From Tissierellia bacterium (GTDB lineage: Bacteria; Bacillota; Clostridia; Tissierellales; Peptoniphilaceae): a stretch of 64,000 nt of DNA. The stretch's first letter is position 1, and the number at the start of each line of letters is the position of its first letter. The notes below the pieces were generated by a model, which was given only the letters and a program-made list of their open reading frames with translations, made no database searches and was not told the DNA's origin. The stretch spans positions 1 through 64,000 of the forward strand of contig JAAYFJ010000051.1 of NCBI GenBank assembly GCA_012728295.1, in the 5' to 3' direction. Of the stretch, positions 1 to 10,240 are shown piece after piece. Both the position numbers and the translations under genes were made by a program.

Positions 1-459
1 CTCTACATCTTCACCAACATACCCTGCTTCAGTCAACGTAGTGGCATCAGCTATTGCAAATGGTACATGAAGTACCTTCGCTAAAGTTTCAGCTAATAGC
101 GTCTTCCCTGAGCCAGTTGGCCCCAACATAAGAATGTTGCTCTTCTGTAGTTCAACATCCGTTTCTTTAGATGAAAATATTCGCTTATAGTGATTATAAA
201 CTGCCACAGATAAGGATCGTTTTGCCATATCTTGTCCAATGACATACTCATCCAAAATATCCTTGATTTCCTGTGGTTTTTTTAGGTCCATAGCCTCATT
301 AGTTTCAACGTAATTTAGCTCTTCATCTATTATCTCTTTACATAATTCTATACATTCGTTACAAATAAAAACTTCTGGTCCGGCAATAAGACGACTTACT
401 TGATCTTGCGGCTTTCCACAAAACGAGCAGTATAAACGTCTATCTTCCTGTTTAGCCAT
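1..459 (-). CDS. clpX: ClpX, ATPase subunit of ClpXP protease (partial)
   Basis: AAA+ unfoldase that recognises tagged proteins and feeds them into ClpP in the cytoplasm. Only the first 153 codons are present; the gene runs off the left edge. Reading from the ATG at 459, the N-terminal zinc-binding domain is visible, with a CSFCGK pair near residue 12 and an [10 protein letters not shown] pair near residue 35. The end of the fragment carries the GPTGSGKT-type Walker A region. The RBS (AGGTGAT) overlaps the end of clpP, which lies 10 bases upstream, so the two genes are probably cotranscribed in the usual Firmicute order tig-clpP-clpX. Confidence 0.95.
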   Translation of the reverse strand, partial: MAKQEDRRLYCSFCGKPQDQVSRLIAGPEVFICNECIELCKEIIDEELNYVETNEAMDLKKPQEIKDILDEYVIGQDMAKRSLSVAVYNHYKRIFSSKETDVELQKSNILMLGPTGSGKTLLAETLAKVLHVPFAIADATTLTEAGYVGEDVE

Positions 460-469
460 CAAATCACCT

Positions 470-1057
470 CTATTTCTTACGTGGTTCTACAACTTCATCT
501 ATTAAACCATATTCCCTAGCTTCTTCGGCACTAAGATAATAATCTCTGTCTGTATCAATTTCTATTCGACTAATTGGCTGACCTGTCCTATTTGCCAAAA
601 TATGATTCAATTGATCTCTAACTTTCAGTATTTTCTCTGCTTGTATTTTTATGTCAGCAGCTTGACCTCTAGAACCGCCTAATGGCTGGTGAATCATAAT
701 ATCAGCATTGGGCAAGGCAAATCGCTTGCCTTTTGAACCGGCAGCCAGCAGTACAGCACCCATAGATGCAGCTAATCCAACGCATATTGTAGAAATATCC
801 GCTTTTATATACTGCATGGTATCGTATATTGCTAATCCTGCAGTTACAGAACCGCCTGGACTGTTGATATATAATTGGATATCTTTATCCGGATTTTCAG
901 CTTCTAAAAATAGTAATTGTGCAACTACTAAATCAGCACTAACATCATCAATTTCGCCAGTTAAGAAAATGATTCTCTCTTTTAATAAGCGTGAAAAAAT
1001 ATCATAGGATCTTTCTCCGCGATTTGTTTGCTCCACTACCATTGGGACTAATGCCAT
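470..1057 (-). CDS. clpP: ClpP, proteolytic subunit of Clp protease
   Basis: Serine protease that forms a tetradecameric barrel and degrades substrates delivered by ClpX or ClpC. The 195-residue length is normal. The catalytic triad is intact: Ser98 in GLAASMGA, His123 in MIHQP and Asp172 in TDRDYY. The start at 1057 has a strong RBS (AAAGGAGG, 6-base spacing). The gene ends in TAG followed two codons later by TGA, so termination is backed up. It lies 40 bases downstream of tig and just upstream of clpX. Confidence 0.97.
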   Translation of the reverse strand: MALVPMVVEQTNRGERSYDIFSRLLKERIIFLTGEIDDVSADLVVAQLLFLEAENPDKDIQLYINSPGGSVTAGLAIYDTMQYIKADISTICVGLAASMGAVLLAAGSKGKRFALPNADIMIHQPLGGSRGQAADIKIQAEKILKVRDQLNHILANRTGQPISRIEIDTDRDYYLSAEEAREYGLIDEVVEPRKK

Positions 1058-1097
1058 CGCTTACCTCCTTTGAGGGCGACTACTCATCACCCGCAAT

Positions 1098-2447
1098 TTA
1101 TTTATCTGTATTTTCTTCCTCTTTTACTTCATCCGCTACCACATCTTTTTTTACAAACTTAGCTTTTTCAACTAAGAATTTAATGGCTTTTTTCTGCTCT
1201 ATGCCCTTTTTAAGCATAACAGCTTCACCAGCCATCATTTCCTCTACATAGTTGGCTTTAGCTTCTTCATCATAGTTTGCATACATATCTGCAATTCTAG
1301 TAACTTCTTCTCGAATCTCTTCATCAGTTACTTCAAATTTTTCTTTTGCTGCAATAGCTTCTAAAACTAACCTGCTCTTAACAGTGTTTAAAGCGCCATC
1401 TCTTAACTTTGCTTTCACATCGTCGATAGTTTGTCCAACCATTGACAGATACTGTTCTAAAGTCATTCCGAAACCGCTTAATTGCATTGCAAGATTTTGC
1501 AACTCATCGTTTACTCCCGACTCAATCATTCCATTTGGAATATCAACTTCAATCATCTCACTGAAAGCTTGAATTGCTCTGGCTTCTTTTTCTTGTTCTT
1601 CTTTTTCTTTTAAGTCTTTAATCATAGTTTCTCTGACATCAGCTTTGTATTCTTCTACTGTATCAAATTCGCTTATATCTTTAATGAACTCATCGTCCAT
1701 CTCTGGAAGCTCTCTGATTTGAATTTCATTAATTACAACATTGAAAACTACATCTTTACCAGCTAAGTCAGTTGCATGATAATCTTCTGGGAAAGTTAGG
1801 TTTAAATCTAATTCATCACCTTTTGCTTTTCCAATTAGCCCAGTTTCAAATCCTGGAATAAATGTATTTGATCCGATATGAAGATCAATTCCTTGGTCAG
1901 CGCCGCCATCAAAAGCCTCACCCTCAATGGTACCTTCATAATCAATGTTTACTAAATCTCCATCTTCAATAGGTCTGTCTTCTACATTAATTAATCTTGC
2001 ATTTTTCTCTCTAGCAGACTCTAGCTCAGAATCAATCATACTTTCATCAAACTCGTATACAACTTCTTCAACTTCTAAGTCATCGTAAGAAGCTAATTCA
2101 ACTTCAGGCTTAACATCAACTTGAATGTTAACTAAAATCGGATTACCTTTAACTATTTCTTCAGGAAGATCAACGTGTGGTTGGTCTACAACATCTAGCT
2201 CTAATTCGTCAATAGCTTTCTCATAGATCTCAGGTAATATATCGTTAATTGCATCTTCATAAAATACATCTTCACCATAATGCATTTCAATTATTTTACG
2301 GGGTACTTTTCCCTTTCTAAATCCAGGCATCATTATTTTGCCTCTATTAGTCAAATACGCTTTCTGTAACGCATTCTCAAAGTCCTCACCTGAAATTTCT
2401 AACGAAAAATGAACTGTGTTGTTTTCTTTTTTATCGATCTTTGCCAT
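1098..2447 (-). CDS. tig: Trigger factor, ribosome-associated chaperone/PPIase
   Basis: Ribosome-bound chaperone that shelters nascent chains and catalyses prolyl isomerisation. The 449 residues cover the three family domains. The ribosome-binding signature is GFRKGKVPRKI near residues 43-53. The FKBP-like PPIase domain starts near residue 150 (GDLVNIDYEGTIEGEAFDGG). A long helical C-terminal domain ends in a Lys/Glu-rich tail. Start ATG at 2447 with AAGGAGG seven bases upstream. First gene of the tig-clpP-clpX operon, with two sigma-A-type promoters and a CtsR-like operator in front of it. Confidence 0.97.
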   Translation of the reverse strand: MAKIDKKENNTVHFSLEISGEDFENALQKAYLTNRGKIMMPGFRKGKVPRKIIEMHYGEDVFYEDAINDILPEIYEKAIDELELDVVDQPHVDLPEEIVKGNPILVNIQVDVKPEVELASYDDLEVEEVVYEFDESMIDSELESAREKNARLINVEDRPIEDGDLVNIDYEGTIEGEAFDGGADQGIDLHIGSNTFIPGFETGLIGKAKGDELDLNLTFPEDYHATDLAGKDVVFNVVINEIQIRELPEMDDEFIKDISEFDTVEEYKADVRETMIKDLKEKEEQEKEARAIQAFSEMIEVDIPNGMIESGVNDELQNLAMQLSGFGMTLEQYLSMVGQTIDDVKAKLRDGALNTVKSRLVLEAIAAKEKFEVTDEEIREEVTRIADMYANYDEEAKANYVEEMMAGEAVMLKKGIEQKKAIKFLVEKAKFVKKDVVADEVKEEENTDK

Positions 2448-2485
2448 CTCGATCCTCCTTAATTATTTACGTTGGTAACCAATCT

Positions 2486-2513
2486 ATTATACCACATAAA
2501 GAGACAGTTTCAA
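2486..2513 (-). promoter_or_regulatory. Proximal sigma-A promoter of tig-clpP-clpX
   Basis: On the minus strand, -35 TTGAAA (2508-2513) is separated by 16 bases from a perfect -10 TATAAT (2486-2491), about 40 bases before the tig start codon. Confidence 0.6.
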
Positions 2514-2554
2514 GCCCCTTGTTATCTAGCCTCACTGCCTCTGTATATATGATT

Positions 2555-2583
2555 ATTATACATCAAATGTCAGAGATAGTCAA
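2555..2583 (-). promoter_or_regulatory. Distal sigma-A promoter of tig-clpP-clpX
   Basis: On the minus strand, -35 TTGACT (2578-2583), 17-base spacer, -10 TATAAT (2555-2560). It overlaps the CtsR-like repeat at 2568-2584. Confidence 0.65.
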
Positions 2584-2584
2584 A
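2568..2584 (+). promoter_or_regulatory. CtsR-like heat-shock operator
   Basis: TGTCAGA-GAT-AGTCAAA is a direct heptad repeat with a 3-base NAN spacer. It matches the CtsR consensus RGTCAAA-NAN-RGTCAAA except for the first base and one G in the first heptad. It overlaps the -35 and spacer of the distal tig promoter, the right position for repression of a clp operon. CtsR control of clpP is well known in Firmicutes; no ctsR gene is in this window. Confidence 0.5.
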
Positions 2585-2733
2585 GTTTAACTTTCTGAAC
2601 TTATAAATATATAAAAATAATATTGGCTTAATAATATATTGACTAATATCAAAGATAAGCTTGCTCTATATGCAAATCTAATCACAAATGAAATATAAGT
2701 CGTTCACTATCATTTCACACATTTTTTATCTAA

Positions 2734-2979
2734 TCAGTATAACTGTAAACCTTTTCTGGGTACTTCGATTCCTTCTAGTGTCATTTCTATTCCACCACCA
2801 TCCATGTTAAACTCTCCACTGTTCTCCTAATTACCAGTGTCACATATACCGTAAAGATCTACCACTTCTCCACATACGGGACATACAATCCCATGCTCAC
2901 TTATTAGTTTATTTTGATCTGGAATTGTCGGTTTCCAATTTCCATTACCTTTTAAAGCGCTTCTCCTAACCTTTAGGTT
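2734..2979 (-). pseudogene. Remnant of a Cys-rich zinc-ribbon-type C-terminal domain
   Basis: An open stretch with no start codon reads KPTIPDQNKLISEHG, then CPVCGEVVDLYGIC, then meets TAG at 2827-2829. It continues in the same frame with ENSGEFNMDGG to a TGA at 2734. The pattern (CPVCG, then IC-DxxNxEN, then MDGG and a short C-terminal helix) resembles a small zinc-ribbon module. The stop stands where I would expect Trp, and the Gly two residues before it where a Cys would be expected. Upstream sequence is lost, so this is a decayed 3-prime fragment. The parent gene is not identified. Confidence 0.5.
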
Positions 2980-3053
2980 TTATAGTTATATTTTACAATT
3001 TATAGCTTATTAATAGACGGCTTTAATATTTATAGTCGTCTATCTAAATTGAC

Positions 3054-3084
3054 AAAAAGACTAGGAAATTAATCCTAGTCCTTT
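3054..3084 (-). terminator. Terminator of tRNA-Leu
   Basis: Hairpin with arms GACTAGGA (3059-3066) and TCCTAGTC (3073-3080). A five-T run follows on the minus strand and four Ts on the plus strand. It lies about 110 bases downstream of the tRNA. Confidence 0.7.
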
Positions 3085-3193
3085 TGTTATGGTTTTTTTA
3101 CAAACCATAGGCCAATCTTTTTTGAATATAATCTGGTTAATAAATAACCTTTACTTTCAATAGCCCTGTATGGCTGACTGACCTAAAATATTG

Positions 3194-3276
3194 TGGTGCG
3201 GGAAAGAGGACTTGAACCCCCACTCCGAAGAACTAGATCCTAAGTCTAGCGCGTCTGCCAGTTCCGCCACTCCCGC
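3194..3276 (-). tRNA. tRNA-Leu (anticodon UAG)
   Basis: An 83-base cloverleaf. The acceptor stem is GCGGGAG/TTCCCGC with discriminator A and an encoded CCA. The anticodon stem CTAGA/TCTAG encloses loop CTTAGGA, giving anticodon UAG, which reads CUA leucine codons. The T arm is GTGGGGGTTCAAGTCC-like, and the long class II variable arm is present, as expected for leucine. Confidence 0.95.
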
Positions 3277-3287
3277 ATTACTTGATA

Positions 3288-3317
3288 ATACTACCATAAG
3301 TTTAAGTATAATGTCAA
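3288..3317 (-). promoter_or_regulatory. Promoter of tRNA-Leu
   Basis: TTGACA (3312-3317), 18-base spacer, TAGTAT (3288-3293). The -10 ends about 12 bases before the first tRNA base, as expected for a stable RNA gene. Confidence 0.6.
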
Positions 3318-3374
3318 TACCTATTTTATTATATAAAGTAATTATTTTAATATTTTTTTAAATTATTACTATTA

Positions 3375-4403
3375 TTATAGCACCTTATGAATTATCCCCC
3401 CACCTAGGACTCTCCCACCTTGGTATACTACCAAGCTTTGTCCAGGAGTTATGGCTCTTTGTGGTATTTTAAATTCAACTATATGGTTCCCATTAACATT
3501 TTTAATAGTAAGAGGAGAATTAACACCACCATATCTGGTTCTCCCCTCTAATACGCAGGTCTCTTTAGGAGCAGTTAGCCAGTTGAAGTCTCTAATTACA
3601 GCTGATGAGCTATATAGTTCCTCTTCCATCCCGACTACAACTATATTGTTGGCTACATCCAATCTAGTTACAAATACCTTTTGACCTAGGGCCAGTCCTA
3701 AGCCTTTTCTTTGTCCGACGGTGTAATGATGAACGCCTTTGTGCTTCCCTACTAAATTACCTTTCACATCTACAAAGTTGCCTTCAGTACTCTTAACACC
3801 ACTTTGTTCTAGGAACTGTGCATAATGACCATCTGGTATAAAACAAATATCTTCACTATCTGGCTTTGAATATACTTCCATCCCTCTATTCATAGCAATT
3901 TCCCGTATTTCACTTTTAGTATAATCTCCTAATGGAAATATCAATTTATCTAGCCACTTTGAGTTCATTCCATATAAAAAATAGCTCTGATCTTTCTTTT
4001 CATCTTTGCCCTTGTATAAGCCATATTCGTTGTTAATTTTTTCAATTGTTGCATAATGTCCCGTTGCCACAAAGTCATATTTAAGTTTTCCCATTAGTTT
4101 AATCAATATTTTCATCTTTGCATTTTTATTGCACTCAACACATGGATTAGGAGTTTCACCACATTTGTAACTATCAATAAAGTTACATATTACCTTCTCA
4201 TCAAAATCCTTCACTCCATCTAAAAATTCCCAGGTGATACCAACTTTTTTCGCTACTTTTTCTGCATCACTAATAGAAGTCTCTGGCATACCTTTCCAAA
4301 GCTTTAAAGTAACTCCATGAACATGATACCCTTGGTCTTTTAATAGTATAGCGGCTACAGAGCTATCTACCCCACCGCTCATCCCTAGAATAACTTTTTT
4401 CAT
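3375..4403 (-). CDS. mnmA: tRNA-specific 2-thiouridylase MnmA
   Basis: ATP-dependent enzyme that puts sulfur on U34 of tRNA-Lys, -Glu and -Gln. The PP-loop SGGVDSS is at residues 9-15. The catalytic cysteines are Cys88 (NPCVECN) and Cys188 (DICFIPDG). TGHYA near 115 and the GVHHYTVGQRKGLG segment near 225 are family hallmarks. At 342 residues it is close to family length. Last gene of the cca-glmM-degV-mnmA operon, starting one base after degV ends. The nearest good RBS (GGGGAGGAG) sits inside degV about 18 bases away, so translation may be coupled. Confidence 0.95.
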   Translation of the reverse strand: MKKVILGMSGGVDSSVAAILLKDQGYHVHGVTLKLWKGMPETSISDAEKVAKKVGITWEFLDGVKDFDEKVICNFIDSYKCGETPNPCVECNKNAKMKILIKLMGKLKYDFVATGHYATIEKINNEYGLYKGKDEKKDQSYFLYGMNSKWLDKLIFPLGDYTKSEIREIAMNRGMEVYSKPDSEDICFIPDGHYAQFLEQSGVKSTEGNFVDVKGNLVGKHKGVHHYTVGQRKGLGLALGQKVFVTRLDVANNIVVVGMEEELYSSSAVIRDFNWLTAPKETCVLEGRTRYGGVNSPLTIKNVNGNHIVEFKIPQRAITPGQSLVVYQGGRVLGGGIIHKVL

Positions 4404-4404
4404 A

Positions 4405-5262
4405 TTAGTAAGAAACTACAACTCCTCCCCTTTGAGCATATGCAGTACTTAGACCTCTTGTATGTTGGACTCTAATTTCACTCCATTCAGAACACTCAGA
4501 AATCAACTCAGCCAGCTTTCTAGCTCTCTCCTCGTCTCCTGCATATGAGATGAAAATCTCCTTGTTTTTTGATTCCTTCGCTTCACCGCAAATTCTATCA
4601 GCAAGTTGTTTCAGCGCTCTCTTGCTTCCGCGATATCCACCATAACTAACAATTTCGCCTTCACCATTCGAACCTAAAAGCGGCTTAATTCCCAATACGT
4701 TCACTAGAGTTCCCTTCACCCTTGAAAGCCTACCATTTTTCATTAAGCTGTCAACGCTATCTAATACAAAATACGTTTTCATATTTGATGCAAATTCGTT
4801 AATGGCTTTAGTGACAGTATCAAAATCCATTCCCTTTGAAACCTCTTTGCATAGCTTATATAGCACCAAAGCTTCACCTGCAGAAGCGCTCATGCTATCA
4901 ATAATTTCAACTTTTTTATCAGGAAATTCCTCAAGAAACTGTTTTTTTGCCGCATTAGCACTTTCAAAAGATCCCGATAACTTCCCTGATATTGTTACAA
5001 TAAAAATATTATTAGCTAAGGAATCCTTCATAGCTTTCAAAAACTTTCCTGGAGCTGGACATGCAGTTCTCACAGGATTAGGAGAATTCTCCATAGACCT
5101 CATTATTGCCTCAGTATCCACATCATCAGTATCTAGGAAAGTATCATCGCCTGCTTCAATTGTAAAAGGTATTAGATTAACATCGTATTCCTTTACTAGG
5201 TCATCTGTAAAATCTCCACCAGTATCAGCAATTATTTTTATATCAATGCTATCAGTTTTCAT
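4405..5262 (-). CDS. DegV family fatty-acid-binding protein
   Basis: DegV proteins bind a single fatty acid and, in Firmicutes, act as FakB-type carriers for the fatty acid kinase FakA. The 285 residues begin with the family start IKIIADTGGDFTDDL. The conserved RTACPAPGKF segment near 72 and ISGKLSGSFESAN near 95 mark the lipid pocket. Start ATG at 5262 with GAGGAG seven bases upstream; it overlaps glmM by 11 bases. Several paralogs usually occur per genome, so I give no specific fakB symbol. Confidence 0.9.
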   Translation of the reverse strand: MKTDSIDIKIIADTGGDFTDDLVKEYDVNLIPFTIEAGDDTFLDTDDVDTEAIMRSMENSPNPVRTACPAPGKFLKAMKDSLANNIFIVTISGKLSGSFESANAAKKQFLEEFPDKKVEIIDSMSASAGEALVLYKLCKEVSKGMDFDTVTKAINEFASNMKTYFVLDSVDSLMKNGRLSRVKGTLVNVLGIKPLLGSNGEGEIVSYGGYRGSKRALKQLADRICGEAKESKNKEIFISYAGDEERARKLAELISECSEWSEIRVQHTRGLSTAYAQRGGVVVSY

Positions 5263-6598
5263 TCATTCTCTCCTCAATCAAGTTAGCCAACGCCGTTGCG
5301 TGCTCTGTTATATTTGATTGATCTTTCCCTTCTATCATTACTCTAACAAGAGGTTCCGTTCCAGAAGGTCTTATAACAACTCTGCCTTCACCATCAAAAG
5401 TTTCTTCTATCTTTAAAATAGCATCTTTAATTACAGCTTCCTCTTCATAATAATATTTCATGCTATTCGCGACTTTTGCATTAACTAAAACCTGTGGATA
5501 GTTTACCATCAACTGATTCAGTTCAGAAAGCGCCCTTCCCATTTTAACAGAAATCTCTGTTAAGTGAAGCCCCGTCGCCAATCCATCTCCAGTCGTATTG
5601 TAATCTAAAAATATTATATGGCCGGATTGTTCTCCACCAATTGATGCCCCTAATCTCTGCATATCTTCAAGTACATATCTATCTCCAACAGGAGCCATTA
5701 TTAGTTCAACCCCAATGGATTCTAAATATTTCTTTAGACCTAAGTTACTCATCACAGTTCCAACTACTATATCATTGCTCAACTTAGCGTTGTTTTTTAG
5801 CCATAAGGCGCTTATTGCTAAGATATGATCACCGTCAATAACATTTCCCACTTCATCAACAGCAATTATTCTATCTCCATCTCCGTCAAAACTCATGCCT
5901 ATATCAGCATTAGAACTCCTTACTAATTCTGATATCATCTGTGGGTTAGTAGAACCACAATTGTCATTGATATTCATCCCATCAGGTTTTGTGTTAATAG
6001 CAATTACTTCTCCACCCAGTTTTTTTATTACATTGGGAGCAATATTATATAACGCACCATGGCCACAATCTAAAGCAATTTTAAGACCTTTCAAGTCTAC
6101 AGGAATGGTATCTACAAGGAAGTTTTCATAAATATTCGAACCGTCACTAAAATCTTTACATATACCTATATTCTTCCCCGTTGGACCTTCCCAATCAAGG
6201 CATTCATCCATGTGTGCTTCAATTTCATCTTCAACTTCGTCGCTCAGCTTATTTCCTTCACCATTAAAGAACTTTATCCCATTATATTCCCCAGGGTTAT
6301 GGGAAGCGCTTATTACTATTCCACAAAGAGCTTTGTAATGCCTTGTTAGATAAGCAACAGCTGGAGTTGGTAGTATGCCCAACTCTCCTACATCTATGCC
6401 CATGGAGCAGATTCCAGCCTTTAATGCGGACTCTAACATTTGGCCAGAAATACGAGTATCTCTACCTACTAGTATTAAGCCAGGTTTCATTTTTCCTAAC
6501 ACTTTAGCGGCCGTTCTCCCTAGCTTAAATGCCATTGTAGCCGTCAATTCATCATTTGCTACACCTCGAACTCCGTCCGTGCCAAATAATCTACCCAT
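5252..6598 (-). CDS. glmM: Phosphoglucosamine mutase
   Basis: Converts glucosamine-6-phosphate to glucosamine-1-phosphate for UDP-GlcNAc and cell-wall synthesis. Reading from ATG 6598 (448 residues), the N-terminus is MGRLFGTDGVRG. The catalytic phosphoserine is Ser99 in SASHNPGEYNG, the metal loop is DGDGDR near 235, and the phosphate-binding loop is RPSGTEPLVR near 405. I chose 6598 over the upstream ATG at 6607 because GGGAG lies nine bases before it, whereas at 6607 the RBS abuts the start. It overlaps cca and degV, so translational coupling is likely. Confidence 0.96.
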   Translation of the reverse strand: MGRLFGTDGVRGVANDELTATMAFKLGRTAAKVLGKMKPGLILVGRDTRISGQMLESALKAGICSMGIDVGELGILPTPAVAYLTRHYKALCGIVISASHNPGEYNGIKFFNGEGNKLSDEVEDEIEAHMDECLDWEGPTGKNIGICKDFSDGSNIYENFLVDTIPVDLKGLKIALDCGHGALYNIAPNVIKKLGGEVIAINTKPDGMNINDNCGSTNPQMISELVRSSNADIGMSFDGDGDRIIAVDEVGNVIDGDHILAISALWLKNNAKLSNDIVVGTVMSNLGLKKYLESIGVELIMAPVGDRYVLEDMQRLGASIGGEQSGHIIFLDYNTTGDGLATGLHLTEISVKMGRALSELNQLMVNYPQVLVNAKVANSMKYYYEEEAVIKDAILKIEETFDGEGRVVIRPSGTEPLVRVMIEGKDQSNITEHATALANLIEERMNEN

Positions 6599-7952
6599 AA
6601 ACATCATCTCCCATTTCTATAGTATATGTTAATTTAGCCAAAGCTAATAATTTTTCTCTGTCATTTAAAGATGGATTTTCCATAACTTCTTCAGTTAAAC
6701 AATTTAATATTTCGCCTATTATTTTACCCTGTTTATAGCCAATGTGCAACAAATCGTGACCATCAATGGCAAGCTGTTCTTTTTTATAAACTCGATCAAG
6801 CTCTAATAACTCTGAAAGTTTATTCTCTTTTTCAATTATATCATCAATAGGTCTAGAGTCTAAAGTTGCCAACCTGTCTGCTTTCCATAATTCAACCAAT
6901 TTCGGTATCTCATCTTCTCCTATTTCGCGAATAATTTTACCATATCCTTTGGTGGCTAAATTCGCATGAGATAACATATGTCTTTTTATTAGACGACATA
7001 CCTTTTCAGAGAGTTCTTTACCTAATCCAAATTTGATAATATATGATTCTGCAATTTCAGCACTTATTTTTTCATGTCCATGATAGTGAGCAATACCCTT
7101 TTCATCAATTTCTTGAGTTGCCGGCTTTCCTATATCATGAAAAAACGCTGCCAACCTCAAATGCAACTCAGGAGACACGCCTATTACAGTTTTTAGTGTA
7201 TGCTCCCATAAAGTCCAGCTATGATAAGGACTCTTCTGCTCATATTCTACCATATTATTAGCTTCAGGTAGAATAAATTCCAAAAGCCTAGTATCTTTCA
7301 ACAAGTTTAGTGAGGCTTTAGGATTTGGCTGAATCAATATTTTGGAAAACTCAACTCCTATTCTTTCTTTTGCAACTCCTGTAATTAGCTTTGCATTTTT
7401 TGAAATGTTACTAATTGTTTTATCTTCAATGCTAAAATTCAGCTGTCCTGCAAAACGTACTGCCCTAATCATTCTTAAGCAGTCTTCATTAAATCTTTCG
7501 TCCGCTTTTCCTACAGTTCTAATAATTCTATTCTTTATATCCTCAGCACCACCCATAGGATCTAACAATCCATAAGTAGGATTCCACGCTATAGCATTTA
7601 TTGTAAAATCTCTTCTTTTCAAATCTTCTTCAATTGAGTTTGAGTATATCACAGTATCCGGATGTCTGCCGTCAGAATAGTCAGAATCACTTCTAAAAGT
7701 AGTAATCTCAACAGAAGTCTTTGCTCCCCTAACGCCAACGGTACCATATCTTGATCCTTGCCATGTAGTAGCGAATTCAGAAAACACTTCCTTCATCTTT
7801 TCAGGCGTTGCATCTGTTGCTAAATCCCAATCATTAGGTTCTTGTCCTAATAATAAGTCCCTAATTGCTCCCCCTACTAGCCAAGCTTCATAGCCTGCAT
7901 TTTCTAGAGTTTCTGCAATATCAATGATATCTACAGGCCATATTTTATCCAT
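6591..7952 (-). CDS. cca: CCA tRNA nucleotidyltransferase with HD domain
   Basis: Adds or repairs the 3-prime CCA end of tRNAs. The nucleotidyltransferase head is at residues 18-45 (GGAIRDLLLGQ, then DWDLATDA with the metal-binding DxD). RRDFTINAIAWN and the RFNEDCLRMIRAVRFA motif follow. An HD domain (FFHDIGKP near 270) sits in the second half. At 453 residues it is typical of the HD-containing Firmicute class. First gene of the operon with glmM, degV and mnmA. Both tRNAs in this window already encode CCA, so the role here may be mainly repair. Confidence 0.94.
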   Translation of the reverse strand: MDKIWPVDIIDIAETLENAGYEAWLVGGAIRDLLLGQEPNDWDLATDATPEKMKEVFSEFATTWQGSRYGTVGVRGAKTSVEITTFRSDSDYSDGRHPDTVIYSNSIEEDLKRRDFTINAIAWNPTYGLLDPMGGAEDIKNRIIRTVGKADERFNEDCLRMIRAVRFAGQLNFSIEDKTISNISKNAKLITGVAKERIGVEFSKILIQPNPKASLNLLKDTRLLEFILPEANNMVEYEQKSPYHSWTLWEHTLKTVIGVSPELHLRLAAFFHDIGKPATQEIDEKGIAHYHGHEKISAEIAESYIIKFGLGKELSEKVCRLIKRHMLSHANLATKGYGKIIREIGEDEIPKLVELWKADRLATLDSRPIDDIIEKENKLSELLELDRVYKKEQLAIDGHDLLHIGYKQGKIIGEILNCLTEEVMENPSLNDREKLLALAKLTYTIEMGDDVYG

Positions 7953-8037
7953 ATTACACCTGTCTTTCTTTCATTAATAGTAATCACGACAAAAAAATTA
8001 TACCCTATCTTAATATTATTATTCAAAACAAACTTTT

Positions 8038-8085
8038 CAAAAAAATACACACCAAAGCATGGCGCTAACCATACTTCGGTGTGTA
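8038..8085 (-). terminator. groESL terminator
   Basis: A 17-bp stem (8046-8062 with 8069-8085, one mismatch) with a 6-base loop, followed on the minus strand by a run of seven Ts. It lies 15 bases past the groEL stop. Confidence 0.85.
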
Positions 8086-8099
8086 TAACTACGTCGGAA

Positions 8100-9755
<1,656 letters not shown>

Positions 9756-9767
9756 CTATTATAATTA

Positions 9768-10049
9768 TTATCTTACAACAGCTAATATGTCAGCCAATTT
9801 TACTATTGTCTGCTCGTCTCCATCAACATTTACTTCTGTTCCAGCGTATTTTGAGAAAATAACCTTATCTCCTACAGCTATTTCATCCTTTTTCTTTTCA
9901 TCATTTAATATTCCATCACCAATAGCAAGTACTTCAGCCATTGATGGTTGCTCTTTTGCACTTGATGGTAATACTATTCCACCTTTGGTCTTTTCTTCCA
10001 TCTCAATTTTTTTAATAACCACTCGGTCTCCCAATGGAATAAGTTTCAT
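9768..10049 (-). CDS. groES: Co-chaperonin GroES
   Basis: Heptameric lid of the GroEL chamber. Reading from ATG 10049, the 93-residue protein begins MKLIPLGDRVVIKK. The mobile loop EEKTKGGIVLPSSA is near residues 17-30 and the roof segment GDKVIFSKYAGTEV near 60. An in-frame TTG six bases upstream is rejected as the start because AAGGAGG would be only two bases from it but eight from the ATG. First gene of groESL, controlled by the CIRCE element just upstream. Confidence 0.97.
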   Translation of the reverse strand: MKLIPLGDRVVIKKIEMEEKTKGGIVLPSSAKEQPSMAEVLAIGDGILNDEKKKDEIAVGDKVIFSKYAGTEVNVDGDEQTIVKLADILAVVR

Positions 10050-10073
10050 AATCAATTCCTCCTTATCTATTTG

Positions 10074-10100
10074 TTAGCACTCAATATAGATGAGTGCTAA
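10074..10100. promoter_or_regulatory. CIRCE operator (HrcA site) of groESL
   Basis: A perfect TTAGCACTC-N9-GAGTGCTAA inverted repeat between the groES promoter and its RBS. This is the consensus binding site of the heat-shock repressor HrcA, which is not encoded in this window. Confidence 0.97.
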
Positions 10101-10110
10101 TTCCTCTTTA

Positions 10111-10139
10111 ATATTAACTCAAAAAAAATAGTTTATCAA
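10111..10139 (-). promoter_or_regulatory. groESL promoter
   Basis: -35 TTGATA (10134-10139), 17-base spacer, -10 TAATAT (10111-10116), with CIRCE ten bases downstream. The -35 and most of the spacer lie inside the terminator hairpin and T-run of the upstream operon. Confidence 0.75.
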
Positions 10140-10164
10140 GGATAATATTCCTTCAATAAACTAT
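10120..10164 (-). terminator. Terminator of the ogg-DUF554 operon
   Basis: Stem ATAGTTTA/TAAACTAT plus AAGGA/TCCTT (10128-10164), followed on the minus strand by eight Ts (10121-10128). It lies about 75 bases past the DUF554 stop and overlaps the groES promoter. Confidence 0.75.
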
Positions 10165-10240
10165 AAAAGAATTGTCTAGCCGCCATATACTACCTGTTAA
10201 TTACAATTATCTCCGTATTTCTTCTTATTTCGTTCGTTTT

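Noticed and set aside
3194-3276. tRNA-Leu with anticodon UAG as an amber suppressor explaining the in-frame TAGs
   Set aside because: Anticodon UAG pairs with CUA leucine codons, not with UAG; an amber suppressor would need anticodon CUA.
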